From Piper betle (Eukaryota > Streptophyta > Magnoliopsida > Piperales > Piperaceae), in contig JAURVB010004841.1 of NCBI GenBank assembly GCA_033002965.1, forward strand, positions 1 through 64,000: DNA of 64,000 bases, given 5' to 3'. The notes beneath the pieces are model-generated. The model had not been told where the DNA came from. It ran no database searches and saw only the letters and a list, made by a program, of their open reading frames with translations. Shown here in pieces: positions 10,991 to 22,698 of this stretch (its first letter is position 1; every line of letters starts with the position of its first letter). The position numbers were made by a program, and so were the translations under genes.

Positions 10991-11149
10991 GGCAATGTGT
11001 GCTAACCATTAGCCACTTGCCACCAACCATTGAACACGGAGATAAATAAAATCTTTGCATTTCAATGAGCTCCAAATTTCACACCAAAATTCAAGAAAAT
11101 TAAATTATACATCTCCGTGTATTTTTGATGAGTTAATAGTTAGCTCACT

Positions 11150-11535
11150 TAGGGATGGACTTGGGTGGGATATAAATCGAATATTGTTATGTCTTTGAAA
11201 CTTGAATCCGAAAATCTAAACCCAAATCCAAAATTATATCTATTTTATCTACTATATCGGTATCTACCCTGAATCTGATTCAATTGACTAAAATAGTATA
11301 AATTATATAAATTTTAATATAAAAATAAGTTAAAAATAATAAAGAATATAATTTTTTAAATATTTTTAGATATAAATTTATAAAATGTCACCTATTCCAT
11401 TTCTGATCTGAATATTTTCGAATATATTATAGATCCAAAAAGTTCGAGCCTAAATCTGATCTGAACTGTTTTGAATCGAATATAAATAGGTCGGATTAGG
11501 ATCGGACTTCAAAGAGAAATATGAACTCATCCCTA
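11150..11535. mobile_element. hAT-like MITE, 386 bp
   Basis: Ends are inverted: TAGGGATGGACTTGGGT at the left, and the right end reads TAGGGATGAGTTCATAT on the other strand. Flanking octamers AGCTCACT and AACTCGCC match at five of eight positions, consistent with an old 8-bp target duplication of the hAT superfamily. The interior is AT-rich and non-coding, so the element is non-autonomous. Confidence 0.65.
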
Positions 11536-11939
11536 AACTCGCCCATATTATCTACAATTAATATCGAATTTCACAAGAAACAAAAATCTATTATCATCAT
11601 TAAATCCTATTCTATTATTTTATTAAATTTGGCTATCATTCATGTTTAACTTTATATATTAAAATTCAATTGGTTTTTTATTCATAAACGTGGCTAGAAA
11701 AGTTTCAATTTGACTTGCAAAATACATACATCTCATCATTATATCAAGAGCAGAATCAAATACTTAGACCTATTCCACTACTCCACACGATTAATCATTC
11801 AATAAAACATTCAATGGGTATTAAGTTTACTCGTAATAATACTATACTAATAACCATATATTACAATCATAATAACTTCTAAGACCAAGCAGGAAAAATT
11901 TATGAAATCACACACCCCCCAACAAAAAAACAGTGAAGC
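11536..11939. other. AT-rich spacer
   Basis: Nothing recognised beyond AT-rich sequence between the MITE and the NLR-D upstream region. Confidence 0.5.
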
Positions 11940-12915
11940 TCTATCCCTATGTTTATAAATATTTACACGAAAGTGCTAAGATTGCTTGTCACTATATCCG
12001 ATTAAGCTCCGTTTTTGTGCCAGTTGTCTTGTTGTCTTTCCTTGAGTAACTCTTCAAAGAGGAATAAACAAGATTCAGATTCCACATTACTGATCTTAAA
12101 TTTTATATTTCTAACACATTGCTGATTTTTAATCTATTGCTTTGGGAAAAATACTCTCAATAATTATACTAAGAAAAGATCATTTTTACCTGTAATAATA
12201 CAGAAAACGTTGACTTTTTGAGTTGTGGCGGGGTGGGGTGGAGATTAGGGTGAGGGGCCAGAAGGAGCATGCTTAAGGTTGCTATGAGCCATCACATCGT
12301 AGGGGTAAGATATTAGCTCACCACATAATCTTAACATAAGCTTAAGAATTGTAGATAAGTCATCTAAAAAACTAAATATAAGCACCAAGGAAATAGTAAT
12401 ACAGTCCGGGTGCAAAATTTTAATAGCAAACTTGCTTTCTTGTTGCACGACAGTTATTAGAAAAGTACTTAGTATTTTTTCAATTCTCTCACCCTTGCAA
12501 CGGAAAGATGGCCTCAGATGGTTCAAATCGGGGTTCATTATAGGGACCAGCTTATAAAAAATATTCTAAGGAAAAGACACAGAAATCATTTTTATTCATC
12601 AAATTGTATATACTATAGAAATAGTTGTTAGTGGAATTAAGTCAATGTTTATTATCTCTTTGTTTTGGTTTATAGGCGCCCACACAAAGTATGCCCAGAT
12701 ATTGCTAGTAAACATTATTAAAAATAAAGTTATTCAAATAGAAGATGATAAAGAAAATAAGCTAGCGACGGGTATTTAATCTTTGTAACATGCGTTCAAA
12801 ATATAAACGAAAATATATCATCTTACAATTCTTCTTGGGAAGCTTGTTGTACTATTGTATTGCTCACATCTCTAACACCTTCTCGACCCCCACCAGTGGA
12901 ATTAGCTCCCAAATC
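11940..12915 (+). promoter_or_regulatory. Upstream region of NLR-D, conserved between cluster copies
   Basis: The start of this block (TTTATAAATATTTACACGAAAGTGCTAAG) reappears diverged at 34765 upstream of NLR-C. Related blocks occur at 24645-25140 and 50880-51480 downstream of NLR-A and NLR-B, where no NLR follows. The part next to the gene (AAAATAAGCTAGC, GGGTATTTAATCTTTGTAACATGC) is also shared with 34990-35090 and, more weakly, with 18970 and 44412. It probably carries the promoter and 5' UTR. Exact elements cannot be placed from sequence alone. Confidence 0.55.
12210..12215 (+). promoter_or_regulatory. Candidate W-box (WRKY site) upstream of NLR-D
   Basis: TTGACT within AACGTTGACTTTT, about 700 bases before the NLR-D ATG. 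The same decamer context is kept in the related blocks at 24879 and 51117, and similar cores sit in the tandem repeat at 10.3-11.0 kb. WRKY factors binding W-boxes commonly regulate defence genes; function here is inferred. Confidence 0.35.
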
Positions 12916-14271
12916 ATGGCGGAGGCAATCATTACCTTGGTAGTAGAGAACCTCGTCAAGGTGGCAGCAACTGAAATTGCGTCGCTGTTGGGTCTCACGA
13001 AAGAGCTGGAAAATCTTTCCAGTGAATTCGACGCTATCAAGAAAGTGCTTCAAGATGCTGAGACGAGGCAGATCAGTGAGGAATCCGTGAGGGGCTGGCT
13101 GCAAAAGCTCAAGCGCGTAGCATACGACCTCGATGACCTGCTAGAGGAGTGGATAATATGCTTTGGAGATCATCAAGTAAGAAATTCCTCGTCTTCTAAT
13201 TTGACCTCTCTTATAAAGCATCCATTCCGGCACCTTAAATACCGTAAAAGAGTTGATGAAATTAAAAGTAGGTTGGAACAAATAGCAAGAGAAAAGGAAA
13301 GGTATCGGTTTAGTGATGATACCCGTGTAAGAAGAATGAGGGAGGAGAGAAGAACCGATTCTTGGGTAGATCAAACTAGTGTGATTGGTCGAGATGAAGA
13401 TAAGAAAACCTTGGTCACTAAACTTATAAGCGAAGAAGGCTTCATGACTTGTGGAAGCGGATCAGATAAGGTCCCTACCATATTCATATTGGGTATGGGT
13501 GGCTTGGGGAAAACAACTGTAGCTAAATCTATATACAATGATCAAAGAGTCAAAGAGAAATTTGGTGATAAGCGAATGTGGGTGTGTGCTGGAGAGGTCT
13601 TTGATGGGGAAGTCATTATGAAAAGTATGATTGAGAGTTGGGGCGAAAGTGTTAAGCCATCATGGAGGGAACAACTTGCAGAAATGCTACAAGATAGAAA
13701 ATACCTTTTGATTCTGGATGATGTTTGGAAAGTGCACTATCTCAAATGGGAGCCATTGAAGGAGATTCTAAACAAAGGGGCAAAGGGTAGTAGAATAGTT
13801 ATCACCACCCGAAATAGAGGAGTAGTATCTGAGATGAGAAGTGCTTACACACATGAATTGAAGGGCCTAAACGAAGATGAATGCTTGTTAATTTTTAAGA
13901 AGGTAGTTGTTCAGCAGGGGATGGAGGAAGAGTATGAACCTTTAATGGATATTGGCAGAGAAATTGTGGGGAAATGTGGTGGTCTGCCTTTGGCGGTGAA
14001 AACAGTGGCGAGTGCTGTTAGAGGTAGACGACCGACAAGAGAACAATGGGAAATGGTCCGCAACAGTAAAATATGGGAAATACCATCTATACCCACTGTC
14101 ATCCATACGTGCCTAAGAATGTTTGTTTGGAAAAAAAAAACTAAGGTTGTCCTGGGCCATACCAGGGGGTGGGCGGCATGCAATACGACAATGTCTATAT
14201 CATCCCATTTAATTTTGGGCAAAAAGTTGTTATTTATAGTCAAAATTTTTCGATCAAGTCGATATAGTTAG
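12916..14271 (+). pseudogene. NLR-D: CNL truncated after the GLPL motif
   Basis: ATG 12916 starts the Rx-type coiled-coil domain (MAEAIITLVVENLVKVAATE), with the EDVID-like block DLDDLLEEW. An in-frame ATG at 12790 exists, but all family members share the MAEA start. NB-ARC motifs follow: P-loop GMGGLGKTT at about residue 193, kinase-2 LLILDDVW at about 266, RNBS-B GSRIVITTR and GGLPLAV at about 356. Homology to NLR-A and NLR-C stops abruptly near 14077 (SKIWE). The frame then runs 65 codons into unrelated AT-rich DNA to a stop at 14271. RNBS-D, MHD and all LRRs are missing. A CC-NB protein could in principle be made, but the gene is a remnant. Confidence 0.9.
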
Positions 14272-15552
14272 ACACTATCAAAATTTGTTCAATATAATAA
14301 TTTATATTCATCACATATTTATTTTGCTATCTGATGAATTTTTCCAATATAAATATTAATTTTTCTCACAAATAACTAATATCTTATTTATATAATCATT
14401 AACTCTTTTATTTTTCTTATTTTCTATCCTGTCAATTAGCTTAAAAATTAAAATCTTCTTTGAAAAATTATTTAAAGAAAAAATATTATATTACCATGAA
14501 AAAATTCTAAATTTAAGGTTGATGTATTTTAAATTTAATTATTATTAATGATTATTTAATTTGATCAAGATTATTATGATTTTTGTTGGTTATTCAATTG
14601 TTCAATTGGTCGAACGGAGAAATGCATATGTTCTATTTGTTTTTATTCAGTCATAATCTACTGGTCAAGTTCAATAACAAATAGTTTTGTCAAACACCGT
14701 CATTCAGTCGTCCATGCCAACCTCTAAGCCTAAGGTTATGAACAATTTGCAAACGGTTATGACTCGGATAATAATAATAACCATTTACCATTTGAAAATT
14801 TACCGTAATCGAGTCATTAACTAAGTTTAAAAGGTTCTCCCATAACCGGGTTTTTACCATTTTATCATTGGTTAAATGGTTAACCGGTTGGTAAATTTTT
14901 TACTATTTACATATCATAAACTAGTTTTTTACTCACAGAACATAAAATATTCTAACCATCTCAATTATGATAAACTAATGTTACAAACTAAAAAATAAGT
15001 AAATTAACAATCCAAATTGATAATCTCATCAAAGGGAAATTAACTTTAACAATTAAATATTTCAGGATTGAAGTCTAGGTAGCAATAATTTTATGGTTAT
15101 GTATAAAATGACTAAATAAAAATTGATTAAATCAGTAAAACAGTTATGGTAGAGTCTTCTACCATTACCATCTATATTTTAAATCGGTTCAATTAAATTA
15201 ACTGATTTTTCTACAATTTTCTTATTCAGTTGAATAAGTTCTTCACCATTTTTACTCCATTTAATTCGGATCGGTTAATATTTCGATAAATTATGTGACT
15301 ATTTAGAGTCCTATCTAGATCATACTAGGGAAATACATATTAAAAAAATATATATACTTATGAGTTCGAGCCCAATGAAAAGTGAATTCTTTTAATTTTC
15401 TCACCTATTTCTGTCTTCACTGTGACAAAATGGAAAGATGACCCCCTATCGTGGGTTCATAGGGGGCTCATAAGTAGATGTTTCAGAGAGAAGAAAGAGA
15501 CCAAATCATTGGTGTTCATAAATATCGAAAATATTAGAGAAGTACTTGTTAC
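14078..15552. other. AT-rich sequence after the NLR-D breakpoint
   Basis: Unrelated to the NLR 3' halves. It contains repeated ACCATTTACC / GGTTAAATGGTTAACCGG motifs (14760-14900) suggestive of an old short transposon, but no clear ends were found. No gene is recognised. Confidence 0.55.
15442..15466. other. Short perfect hairpin
   Basis: CCCCCTAT and ATAGGGGG form an 8-bp perfect stem around a 9-base loop. It stands alone in AT-rich DNA and no function is proposed. Confidence 0.5.
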
Positions 15553-15667
15553 TAGATGGGAGTTAGCATTTGGTCAGTTTTGCATCGAACCAAATTAATC
15601 GAATTCCATTCAGCTTTCGGATTTTGTAAATGAACCTTAACCGAATTACCCTTAAAACCGAACTGAA

Positions 15668-16012
15668 CAAAAGGTGTACAACAAATTTCATCAGTTGTTC
15701 ATTCTGAATCATCTTGTAGAGCTTGAAAAAGAGGATTTAGCGATTGGTTTATATATGTTATAAGCACATAAATCCTCCTCTTAGATTTTGGCGATCATTG
15801 CATCTTATTCTTTTGGCGGTCATTGTTTGTTGTTTTCCTTTTTGTACTGTATCAAACCTCGACCAAAGTAGCTAATGATAGCGTCCCCCAGCACCATAAA
15901 ATAGTAAGGCAATTCAGTCTTATTATTCATCTTAACTCCCGGAGCAGCAACATATATTCACAACATCATCTATTACCCATTCTTGATTTAATATAAACAA
16001 CATGACTAATAA
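15668..16012. repeat. Dispersed duplicate, copy 2 (partner 8530-8850)
   Basis: Matches 8530-8850 (GAATCATCTTGTAGAGCTTG, GATTTAGCGATTGGTTTATA). Here it is not preceded by LAX exons, so the copy begins at an internal junction near 15668, right after a stretch rich in AACCGAA motifs. Confidence 0.88.
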
Positions 16013-16642
16013 AGGGATCAAAATTGTCAAGTATGATGAGAAAGTTCACACTCGAATTTCTTTCTGATGATACCATTGTAGGGGCAATAGCAGACCCACA
16101 TTTGCTACTAATCTGCCATCAGCTCAAGTCTTTAACTTTTGAACCAACAGATAAAAAGGAGAAAATGTGGGCGTGAAAAAAACTGGCAAAGAATCTTTAC
16201 TTGAATCTTTACTTTATACCCTTTCAATCAATTGTATCCAAAAGACAATGTGCTTTCCTGTGTTCAGAACTGTGGAAACGGGAAAACTTTTTAAGAATGC
16301 CGCGCACTTACAGGCAGGCTTGCAAATTTTACGAAGAGTCTGTTGCTTGTTGTGTTTGTTCATATATAGCTGGTATATATCTGAAAGTCTTTATGAAAAT
16401 GTAGGTATAAGCCTTTTGTAAATAAATGCACACTGATACATTGTTACCATCCAATTGGAGTTGCAAGTAAGGGCCTAAGCAAAATTTGTACAAAATGAAA
16501 CCAAGAGAAAAACAAAAGAAAGAAAAGAACATAGAATAAGTGATTAAAATTTATTTAGTTTTTACATATCAATCGTGATGCTGTAATCTAAGAGAAGTTT
16601 TTCACTCAGAAAAGCAAATAATAACTGTCACAGTTTTTGTGA
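16013..16642. other. Spacer between the repeat and the VPS25 fragment
   Basis: Contains the AGGGGCAATAGCAGACCCACATTT block shared with 9177. No gene recognised; short frames at 16167-16421 resemble nothing known to me. Confidence 0.5.
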
Positions 16643-17461
16643 TTATACCGAGAACTTAACCCCTTCATCATCTGCCGCACTTCCCTTGAAAATTGCACAT
16701 TTTCCTCTCTGCTCCAGTATTCTGAGTGCTCTCATCAATATAGTCTGATCAATACCCTCCAGCTCTGATCAAAGATTAAACTTTAGAAAGATGACCAACG
16801 AACTGAATTACACAAGTCTGATAAATAATTACATTGGTCAGCACCTTGTTTAGCAAGTATTATTCAAGCTTATAACCTATTCTTCTCCACACAGTAAAAA
16901 AGTAGCCTCAATTTGTTTCCACACCATTATAAACATAACTATCCCGTAATTCAAGTTTTTGTACCAAATAAAATCTGGTAAACCAAAATTTTGGAGTTTT
17001 CTCGTTCCAAGAAATAAAAGAGAAGAAAAAAATAGCACTCCCATTACCTGTTCCACGAGTTTCTATTCCAAAAGCTCAGATCATCCACGCTCATTACACT
17101 GTCCTCAAAACCATTGTCTTTAGCGTTAATACATAAATGAAAAAATTTAAAAAAAAAGAAAAATTATTTACATATACATACATATATATCTCCAACTATC
17201 CAAACCTCAAGTTTTGTTCTACTTACAAAGTGTAAGATACAATCAGCCCAATCTTGAATTCGCAACCACAAAATGAGGCATTTCCTGTGTGATTTATCCA
17301 TCCATTCTGCACGTCCTAAACAAAAAACAAAAACTGAATATTTTCTTATATCTACATTAACGATATTGTTAGGTTGAAAACATACCTTCAGACACCAAAT
17401 GCTGAAAGGAACGCTTCTCTAGCTTCATGGCTATGGGAACCTGCATTGCCACGACATGGAG
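16643..17461 (-). pseudogene. VPS25: VPS25 (ESCRT-II subunit) 3' exons
   Basis: Four minus-strand exons with splice sites. 17461-17386 encodes HEAREAFLSA, with an extra T before the GTATG donor. 17315-17227 encodes GRAEWMDKSHRKCLILWLRI then DWADCILHF, between TTTAG and GTAAG. About 17125-17048 gives DNGFEDSVMSVDDL and a one-base shift, before GTAATG. 16764-16643 encodes LEGIDQTILMRALRILEQRG then DDEGVKFSV and the stop. This is the C-terminal winged-helix region of VPS25, which acts with VPS22 and VPS36 in endosomal sorting. The 5' exons are absent and two frameshifts are present, so it is a duplicated gene fragment. No VPS22 or VPS36 sequence is nearby. Confidence 0.82.
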
Positions 17462-17557
17462 TAGTGATACAAATAAAGTTAGTTTGAAGTTTAAGATTGT
17501 GAGGAAGGGCAAAAATGCAAATTCGGGGGAAGAGTTGAAGAATTAAAGGAGAGACGC
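17462..17557. other. Gap between VPS25 and the gypsy relic
   Basis: No feature recognised in these bases. Confidence 0.4.
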
Positions 17558-18570
17558 ATGTTAGAACAGGGGAGGAAGGTGACTCTGTTTTTGGTGTTTT
17601 GTTTGTAATTCAATTCCATCAATTCTAGTTCCATATTTCTATTCTATCAGTTCATCATCTTTTGTTCTTAGCTATCCATGGTGCGTGTAAAGAAATTCCA
17701 ACAGGTGGATAAAGGAAAGGAGCTGGTGATTGCAGCTTATGAAGAAGAAGCTACCAAATTGGTATCAGATCTGGTCAAGCGAGCAAAGGTAGGAGCTCCG
17801 TCAGTTCTGATGGCAGAGGAACTGATTGGGATTCGGAAGGAACAAGTGCATAGTCAGAAGGTACAATCTCAATTATTATCTGCATTGTCTGAATTATTAT
17901 CTTGATTTGACAAATTTTTTAAAATCAAAAGTGGTGATAACAATAGAAGTGTGGTGAATCCTTTTGTCTCTGTTGCAAATGTGGAAGCAAGGAATGTAAG
18001 TGAATGTAACATGACTGATGAAATGCTTCACTAACGTCGGTCTGAAGTTCCTGCTGAAATTAGACATAGTGGTGGAGGAATCCACATCTTGCTATTGATC
18101 GTCTAGAAATTGAATCTTCAATGGTGGATTAAGAGGATTTCAAAGGAATCTTCAAGATGACGATTATTTGACGGTAGCGAAAATGATTTTTTAAATTATG
18201 ATGGCACAAAAGATCAAGTGCCATGGATTAGTCGATGTGATAAATTTTTCAAGTTACATAAGGTGAAACCATAGTTTCAAGTTGGATTAGCTAGCTATCA
18301 TTTGGAAGAGGACGCTTTGATTTGGTTTGATATGATTGAAGAACTACAAGAAGAGATGACATGGCAAAAATTTGAAAGATGCTATGAATTTGCAATTCGG
18401 ATCTACTGATTATGAAGATTTTTATGGAGATCTAACAAGACTCAAACTGGATGGTGCAGGGATTACATTTCTAGATTCAATAGACATCTTTCGAGAGCCG
18501 GTAACATGACAAAAAGGCAAAAGATTAGTAGTTTCACTTGTGGCCTTAAGTTGCACAATTGAGGAGGTGG
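17558..18570 (+). mobile_element. Decayed Ty3/gypsy 5' end: LTR part, primer site and gag relic
   Basis: An ATG at 17678 opens a frame with VDKGKELVIAAYEEEATKLV, parallel to KGKELVVEL of the other two gypsy-type families here. It runs through TTGGTATCAGATC, a slightly mutated tRNA-Met primer site at 17760. Degraded gag follows: NYDGTKDQVPWISRCDKFFK (18198), then ASYHLEEDALIWFD and RAGNMTKRQKISSFTCGLK, with stops and frameshifts, ending near 18570. The LTR may start at TGTTAGAACAGG (about 17559), but no second LTR was found. It is a third, older family related to Gypsy-1. Confidence 0.8.
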
Positions 18571-18604
18571 AATTTTTAGTCCTTGCAATGATGAATGAAC
18601 ACCA

Positions 18605-18621
18605 TATATATATATATATAA
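18605..18621. repeat. (TA)n microsatellite
   Basis: About eight TA dinucleotides at the end of the gag relic. Confidence 0.8.
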
Positions 18622-18639
18622 TATGACTTCATGATAATT

Positions 18640-18845
18640 AATATAAAACATAAATTTTGGAATATTTTGTTAAAGAAATTAATTAATTTGATTATGTTTG
18701 ATTCCGAACCGAAATATCAAAATACACGTTGATTTCTTTAGAGTTCTAAACTGAACCAAACTATTTCGGAATTTAACCGAATTGCTAATTGGGGTTTGAT
18801 CCGATTCGATTTTTGGCTTTTACTCAATTATGCTCACCCCTATTA
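18640..18845. mobile_element. Possible hAT-like element end (remnant)
   Basis: AT-rich sequence with ACCGAA/TTCGG-type subterminal motifs ending TGCTCACCCCTA, i.e. TAGGGGTGAGCA when read inward. That is a typical end of plant hAT-like non-autonomous elements. A weakly similar left end lies near 15553, but flanking octamers do not match, so the pair is not called as one element. Confidence 0.3.
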
Positions 18846-19019
18846 GTAGAAGTCATTGTTAATTAATTAATCTTTTTCTTTTGGTTTATAGGTGCCCACT
18901 CAAAAGCATGCCAAAACATTGCTTGTAAAAATTATTAAAAATTTAAATTAAAATTTACTCACATGATAGAAGATCATAAGAAAATAAGCATGGTAGATGT
19001 ATTTAATCTTTATAATAGC

Positions 19020-19472
19020 ATGCCTTTAAAATAAAACAAATATATTTAGGCTTGGAGGCAAACAAAAGAGGACATGACAAGATGAAGTGGGGTGAGAATG
19101 GGAAAAAAAGGACAATAATTTAAGGCAAATAATTGAGGACATGATAATTATCTTCATTTCTACTTTTCCAAAATCTTCTTTTATTTTATTTTTAGTCAAA
19201 AAGCTTCATTAATTTCCACTTTCAAAAATAAGAAAATGGTGCAAACAAACAAACAAAACAAAAACAATAATTGAAGGCAAGTTGAAGACGAGCAATAGTT
19301 GAAGGGACGTTTAAACCACAAATTGTATCTGGAAAAATCTTCATCTCCTTGTCGAAGGCTTGTCATCACCTGTTATAAGTATTCTATATGGCTCAAATCT
19401 CTAAGTGAACAGTCATCACCTCTTCTCTCTTGCTTATTTTTTATCACCACCGGTGCAATTAGCTCCCAAAAC
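19020..19472 (+). promoter_or_regulatory. Upstream region of NLR-A
   Basis: AT-rich sequence nearly identical to 44450-44909 before NLR-B, including an (AAAC)n stretch and CTTGTCGAAGGCTTGTCATC. It probably contains the promoter and 5' leader. No element can be assigned with confidence. Confidence 0.45.
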
Positions 19473-22400
19473 ATGGCGGAGGCAATCATTACCGTGGTAG
19501 TAGACAACCTCGTCAAGGTGGCAGCAACTGAAATTGCGTCGCTGTTGGGTCTCACGAAAGAGCTGAACAATCTTTCCAGTGAATTCTCCGCTATCAAGAA
19601 CGTGCTTCAAGATGCTGAGACGAGGCAGACCAGTGACGAATCCGTGAGGAGCTGGCTGCAAAAGCTCAAGCGCGTAGCATACGACCTCGATGACCTGCTC
19701 GAGGAGTGGATAATATGCTTTGGAGATCATCAAGTAAGAAATTCCTCGTTTTCTAATTTGACCTCTCTTATAAAGCATCCATTCCAGCACCTTAAATACC
19801 GAAAAAGAGTTGATGAAATTAAAAGGAGGTTGGAACAAATAGGAAGAGAAAAGGAAAGGTATCAGTTTAGTGATGATACCCGTGCAAGAACAATGAGGGA
19901 GGAGAGAAGAACCGATTCTTGGGTAGATAAAACTAGTGTGATTGGTCGAGATGAAGATAAGAAAACCTTGATTAGTAAACTTATAAGCGAAGACGGATCG
20001 GTGACTTGTGGTAGCGGATCAGATAAGGTCCCTACCATATTCATATTGGGTATAGGTGGCATGGGGAAAACAGCTCTAGCTAAATATATATTCAATGATG
20101 AAAGAGTCAAAGAGAAATTTGGTGATAAGCGAATGTGGGTGTGTGTTGGTGAGGTCTTTAATAGGGAAGCCATTATGAAAAGTATGATTGAGCGTTTGGG
20201 CGAAAATAATGTTCACAAGGAGTCTTCGAGGCGGGAACAACTCGGAGAAATGCTAAAAGTTGGACCTTACCTTTTGATTCTGGATGATGTTTGGAATGAA
20301 GACTATCTCGAATGGGAGCCATTGCAGGAGATCCTAAACCAAGGGGCAAAGGGTAGTAAAGTTGTTATCACTGCACGAAATACAGGAGTCGTAACTAAGA
20401 TTGGAAGTGCTTACAGACATGAATTGAAGGGCTTAGGGTATGATGAGTGCTTGTCAATTTTCAATAAGATAGTTGTTGAGCAGGGGAAGGAGGAAGAGTA
20501 CGAACCTTTAATGGATATTGGCGGAGAAATTGTGCAAAAATGTGGTGGTGTGCCTTTGGCCGTGAAAACCGTAGCGGGTGCCTTGATGTTTAGAGGTAGA
20601 AGTCCGACAAGAGAACAATGGGAAATGGTCCGAAACAGTAAAATATGGGATTTGAAAGAATCTAATGAAGGCATTTTGCCTGCCTTGATGTTGAGCTACA
20701 CAGAGTTACCCCCGCAACTAAAGAATTGCTTTGGCTATTGCTCTATTTTCGAGAAAGATACTTTACTAAAAAATGATGAGCTGATAAGGTTATGGGTGTC
20801 TCAAGGCTATATTGTCGTAAATGATGGGCAAAGAGATGAAGAAGAAGTTGGAAAAGAATATTTCGAGGAGCTATTGGCGCGTTCTATGTTCCAAGAGCCG
20901 GAAAGAGATGACGATGGCACCATAAGGAGATGCAAGATGCACGATCTTGTACACGACCTTGCTCAATGGGTGACTAAAGAAGAGTGTCGCATCGTAGTTT
21001 CATCAAGAAATGACGATGCAAACAATAATAATAATACCTTGAGCCAGCTTGCTGGTGCTCGCCACTGTGTAGTAAAAAGAAGTGTCATTAAGTGGTATCA
21101 ATTTAGCCGGAGTTGAAAATTTGCGGACTCTCATTTATTCCTCTGATTTACTACATCGCGAGCCAATTGATACAGTACTCAAGTTGTTGAAGAGCGTTAG
21201 GGTGCTGAACTTTAGAAAATGTAGTGTCCGTCGTCATTCATCAAAGCACCTTCGGAAGCTAGTACACTTGAGGCTTCTGGATTTGAGTTGCACTGGATTG
21301 ACGCATCTACCTTCTGCATCAATAGCGAAATTGAAGGAGCTCCGATACTTGGACTTGTCGGACACATATATAGAAACTTTGCCGAAAAAATTGTTTCCCT
21401 CCAACATTTGCAGGTAATCAACCTGAGAATGTGCTATGAACTAGGGGAATTGCCGGATGGGATCCTTGCAATGGCTAGTTTAAGACGATTGAATGTTCAA
21501 GGGTGTAGGGGATTGAAAAAGTTACCAAATGGAATTGGGAGGCGAAAGGATGTGGTGGTGATATTAGATAGATTCCCAGTAGTGGCTGCTAGTAGAGGTG
21601 CAGGAGGAGGTAGCAGTAGTAGTGGAGGAGGAGGAAGCCGCAGCAACATCGGAGAGCTGGGAGTTGTGAATGTGCACATCTCAGGAGGGTATCTCCAAAT
21701 ATGCAACTTGAAAGAGGTGGGGAGCAGAGATGAGGCTCGAACTGCCAAGCTAGACGAGAAGACTACTCTTCGTACTTTGGACCTCTACTGGAAGGACACT
21801 CATAGCGGTGCTCGTGACGTCACTCATGTAGCAGCAGATGGCGTGTTGGACGGGTTACGTCCATCTCCCCACCTCTCTTTCCTACTACTACAATATTATC
21901 CAGGCCAAACATTTCCAAGTTGGATGGATGATGGGGGCGCAGCCCTTCGCCACCTTCGAGAAGTGCAACTCCTTTACTGCAAGAACTGCACCCAACTGCC
22001 GGCTCTTGGTCAGCTGCCAAGCCTCGAAAGTCTAATTATTGTAGGACTGGATGGAGTGGAGAGAGTCGGGAGGGAATTCTTCGGTGGCCCATTACCCTCC
22101 TTCCCCTGCTTAAGGTCCCTTACTCTCCAACGCATGAGGAATTGGTCGGAGTGGGTGGCGTTGGCCCCCATCAGCAGTGAAGGCGAAGAAGGAAGCGCCG
22201 AGTCACCCATCATGCCAGCACTGGAAAGATTGGAATTCAGGCACAACCCCAAGCTGGAGGTAATGCCCCCCATCTTCACCACCTCCCTCCGCAGGCTCAC
22301 CATAGACGACAGCAGTCCTATGCTATATCATAGGAGCTCTCTCCAATTCCTTCCTCTTCCTCTCTACGAGACTATTGCCATAGTTGGCGATCTTTGGGAC

Positions 22401-22698
22401 GCCAAGTCAATGGAGGACGCTGATGATCCCTTGATTTGTGTTGTTATTGGGGGAAGGCGACGGAACTTCCTCCCGGCCTCCTCCTCCACCGCACTGCCCT
22501 GCGAATGCTCATACTTGCCGATGTCCCTCGCTTGAGGTCTCTCCCTGAGGAGCTCACGCAACTCACGGCTTTACAGCAACTGCTCATCCGGAACTGCCCC
22601 GAGCTAAGTGGGAACTGCCGCGTTGGCGGGAAGTTCTGGCCCAGAATTGCGCACATCCCTCACATTCGAATTGATGGACAAGACATTCAAATTGCTTG
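19473..22698 (+). pseudogene. NLR-A: full-length CNL with three or more frame breaks
   Basis: ATG 19473 begins MAEAIITVVVDNLVKVAATE (Rx-type CC). NB-ARC motifs: GIGGMGKTA at about residue 193, LLILDDVW, GSKVVITAR, GGVPLAV, CFGYCSIFEKD (RNBS-D) and MHDLVHDLA at about 489. After SQLAGARHCVV a two-base loss near 21075 (compare NLR-B) throws the frame, ending at 21116. LRRs continue at 21082-21417 (NLAGVENLRTL, LRYLDLSDTYIETLPKK), where one A is missing from the run at about 21385. They resume at 21288-22535 (IVSLQHLQVINLRMCYELGE) through NWSEWVALAPIS. A third break, shared with NLR-0 and NLR-B, lies near 22440-22470, and the last LRRs end near 22698. It cannot give a full receptor as read. Confidence 0.92.

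Noticed and set aside
15442..15466. Hairpin as a terminator or small RNA gene
   Set aside because: Too short, no T-tract and no flanking gene; a chance inverted repeat is likely.
15553..18845. A 3.3-kb hAT element carrying VPS25 and the gypsy relic
   Set aside because: The ends are only weakly similar and the flanking octamers CTTGTTAC and TTAGTAGA do not match, so no single element is supported.
19299..21116. NLR-A as a functional 605-residue CC-NB protein
   Set aside because: The end after the MHD region is out-of-frame sequence created by a two-base loss relative to NLR-B, and LRRs follow in other frames.
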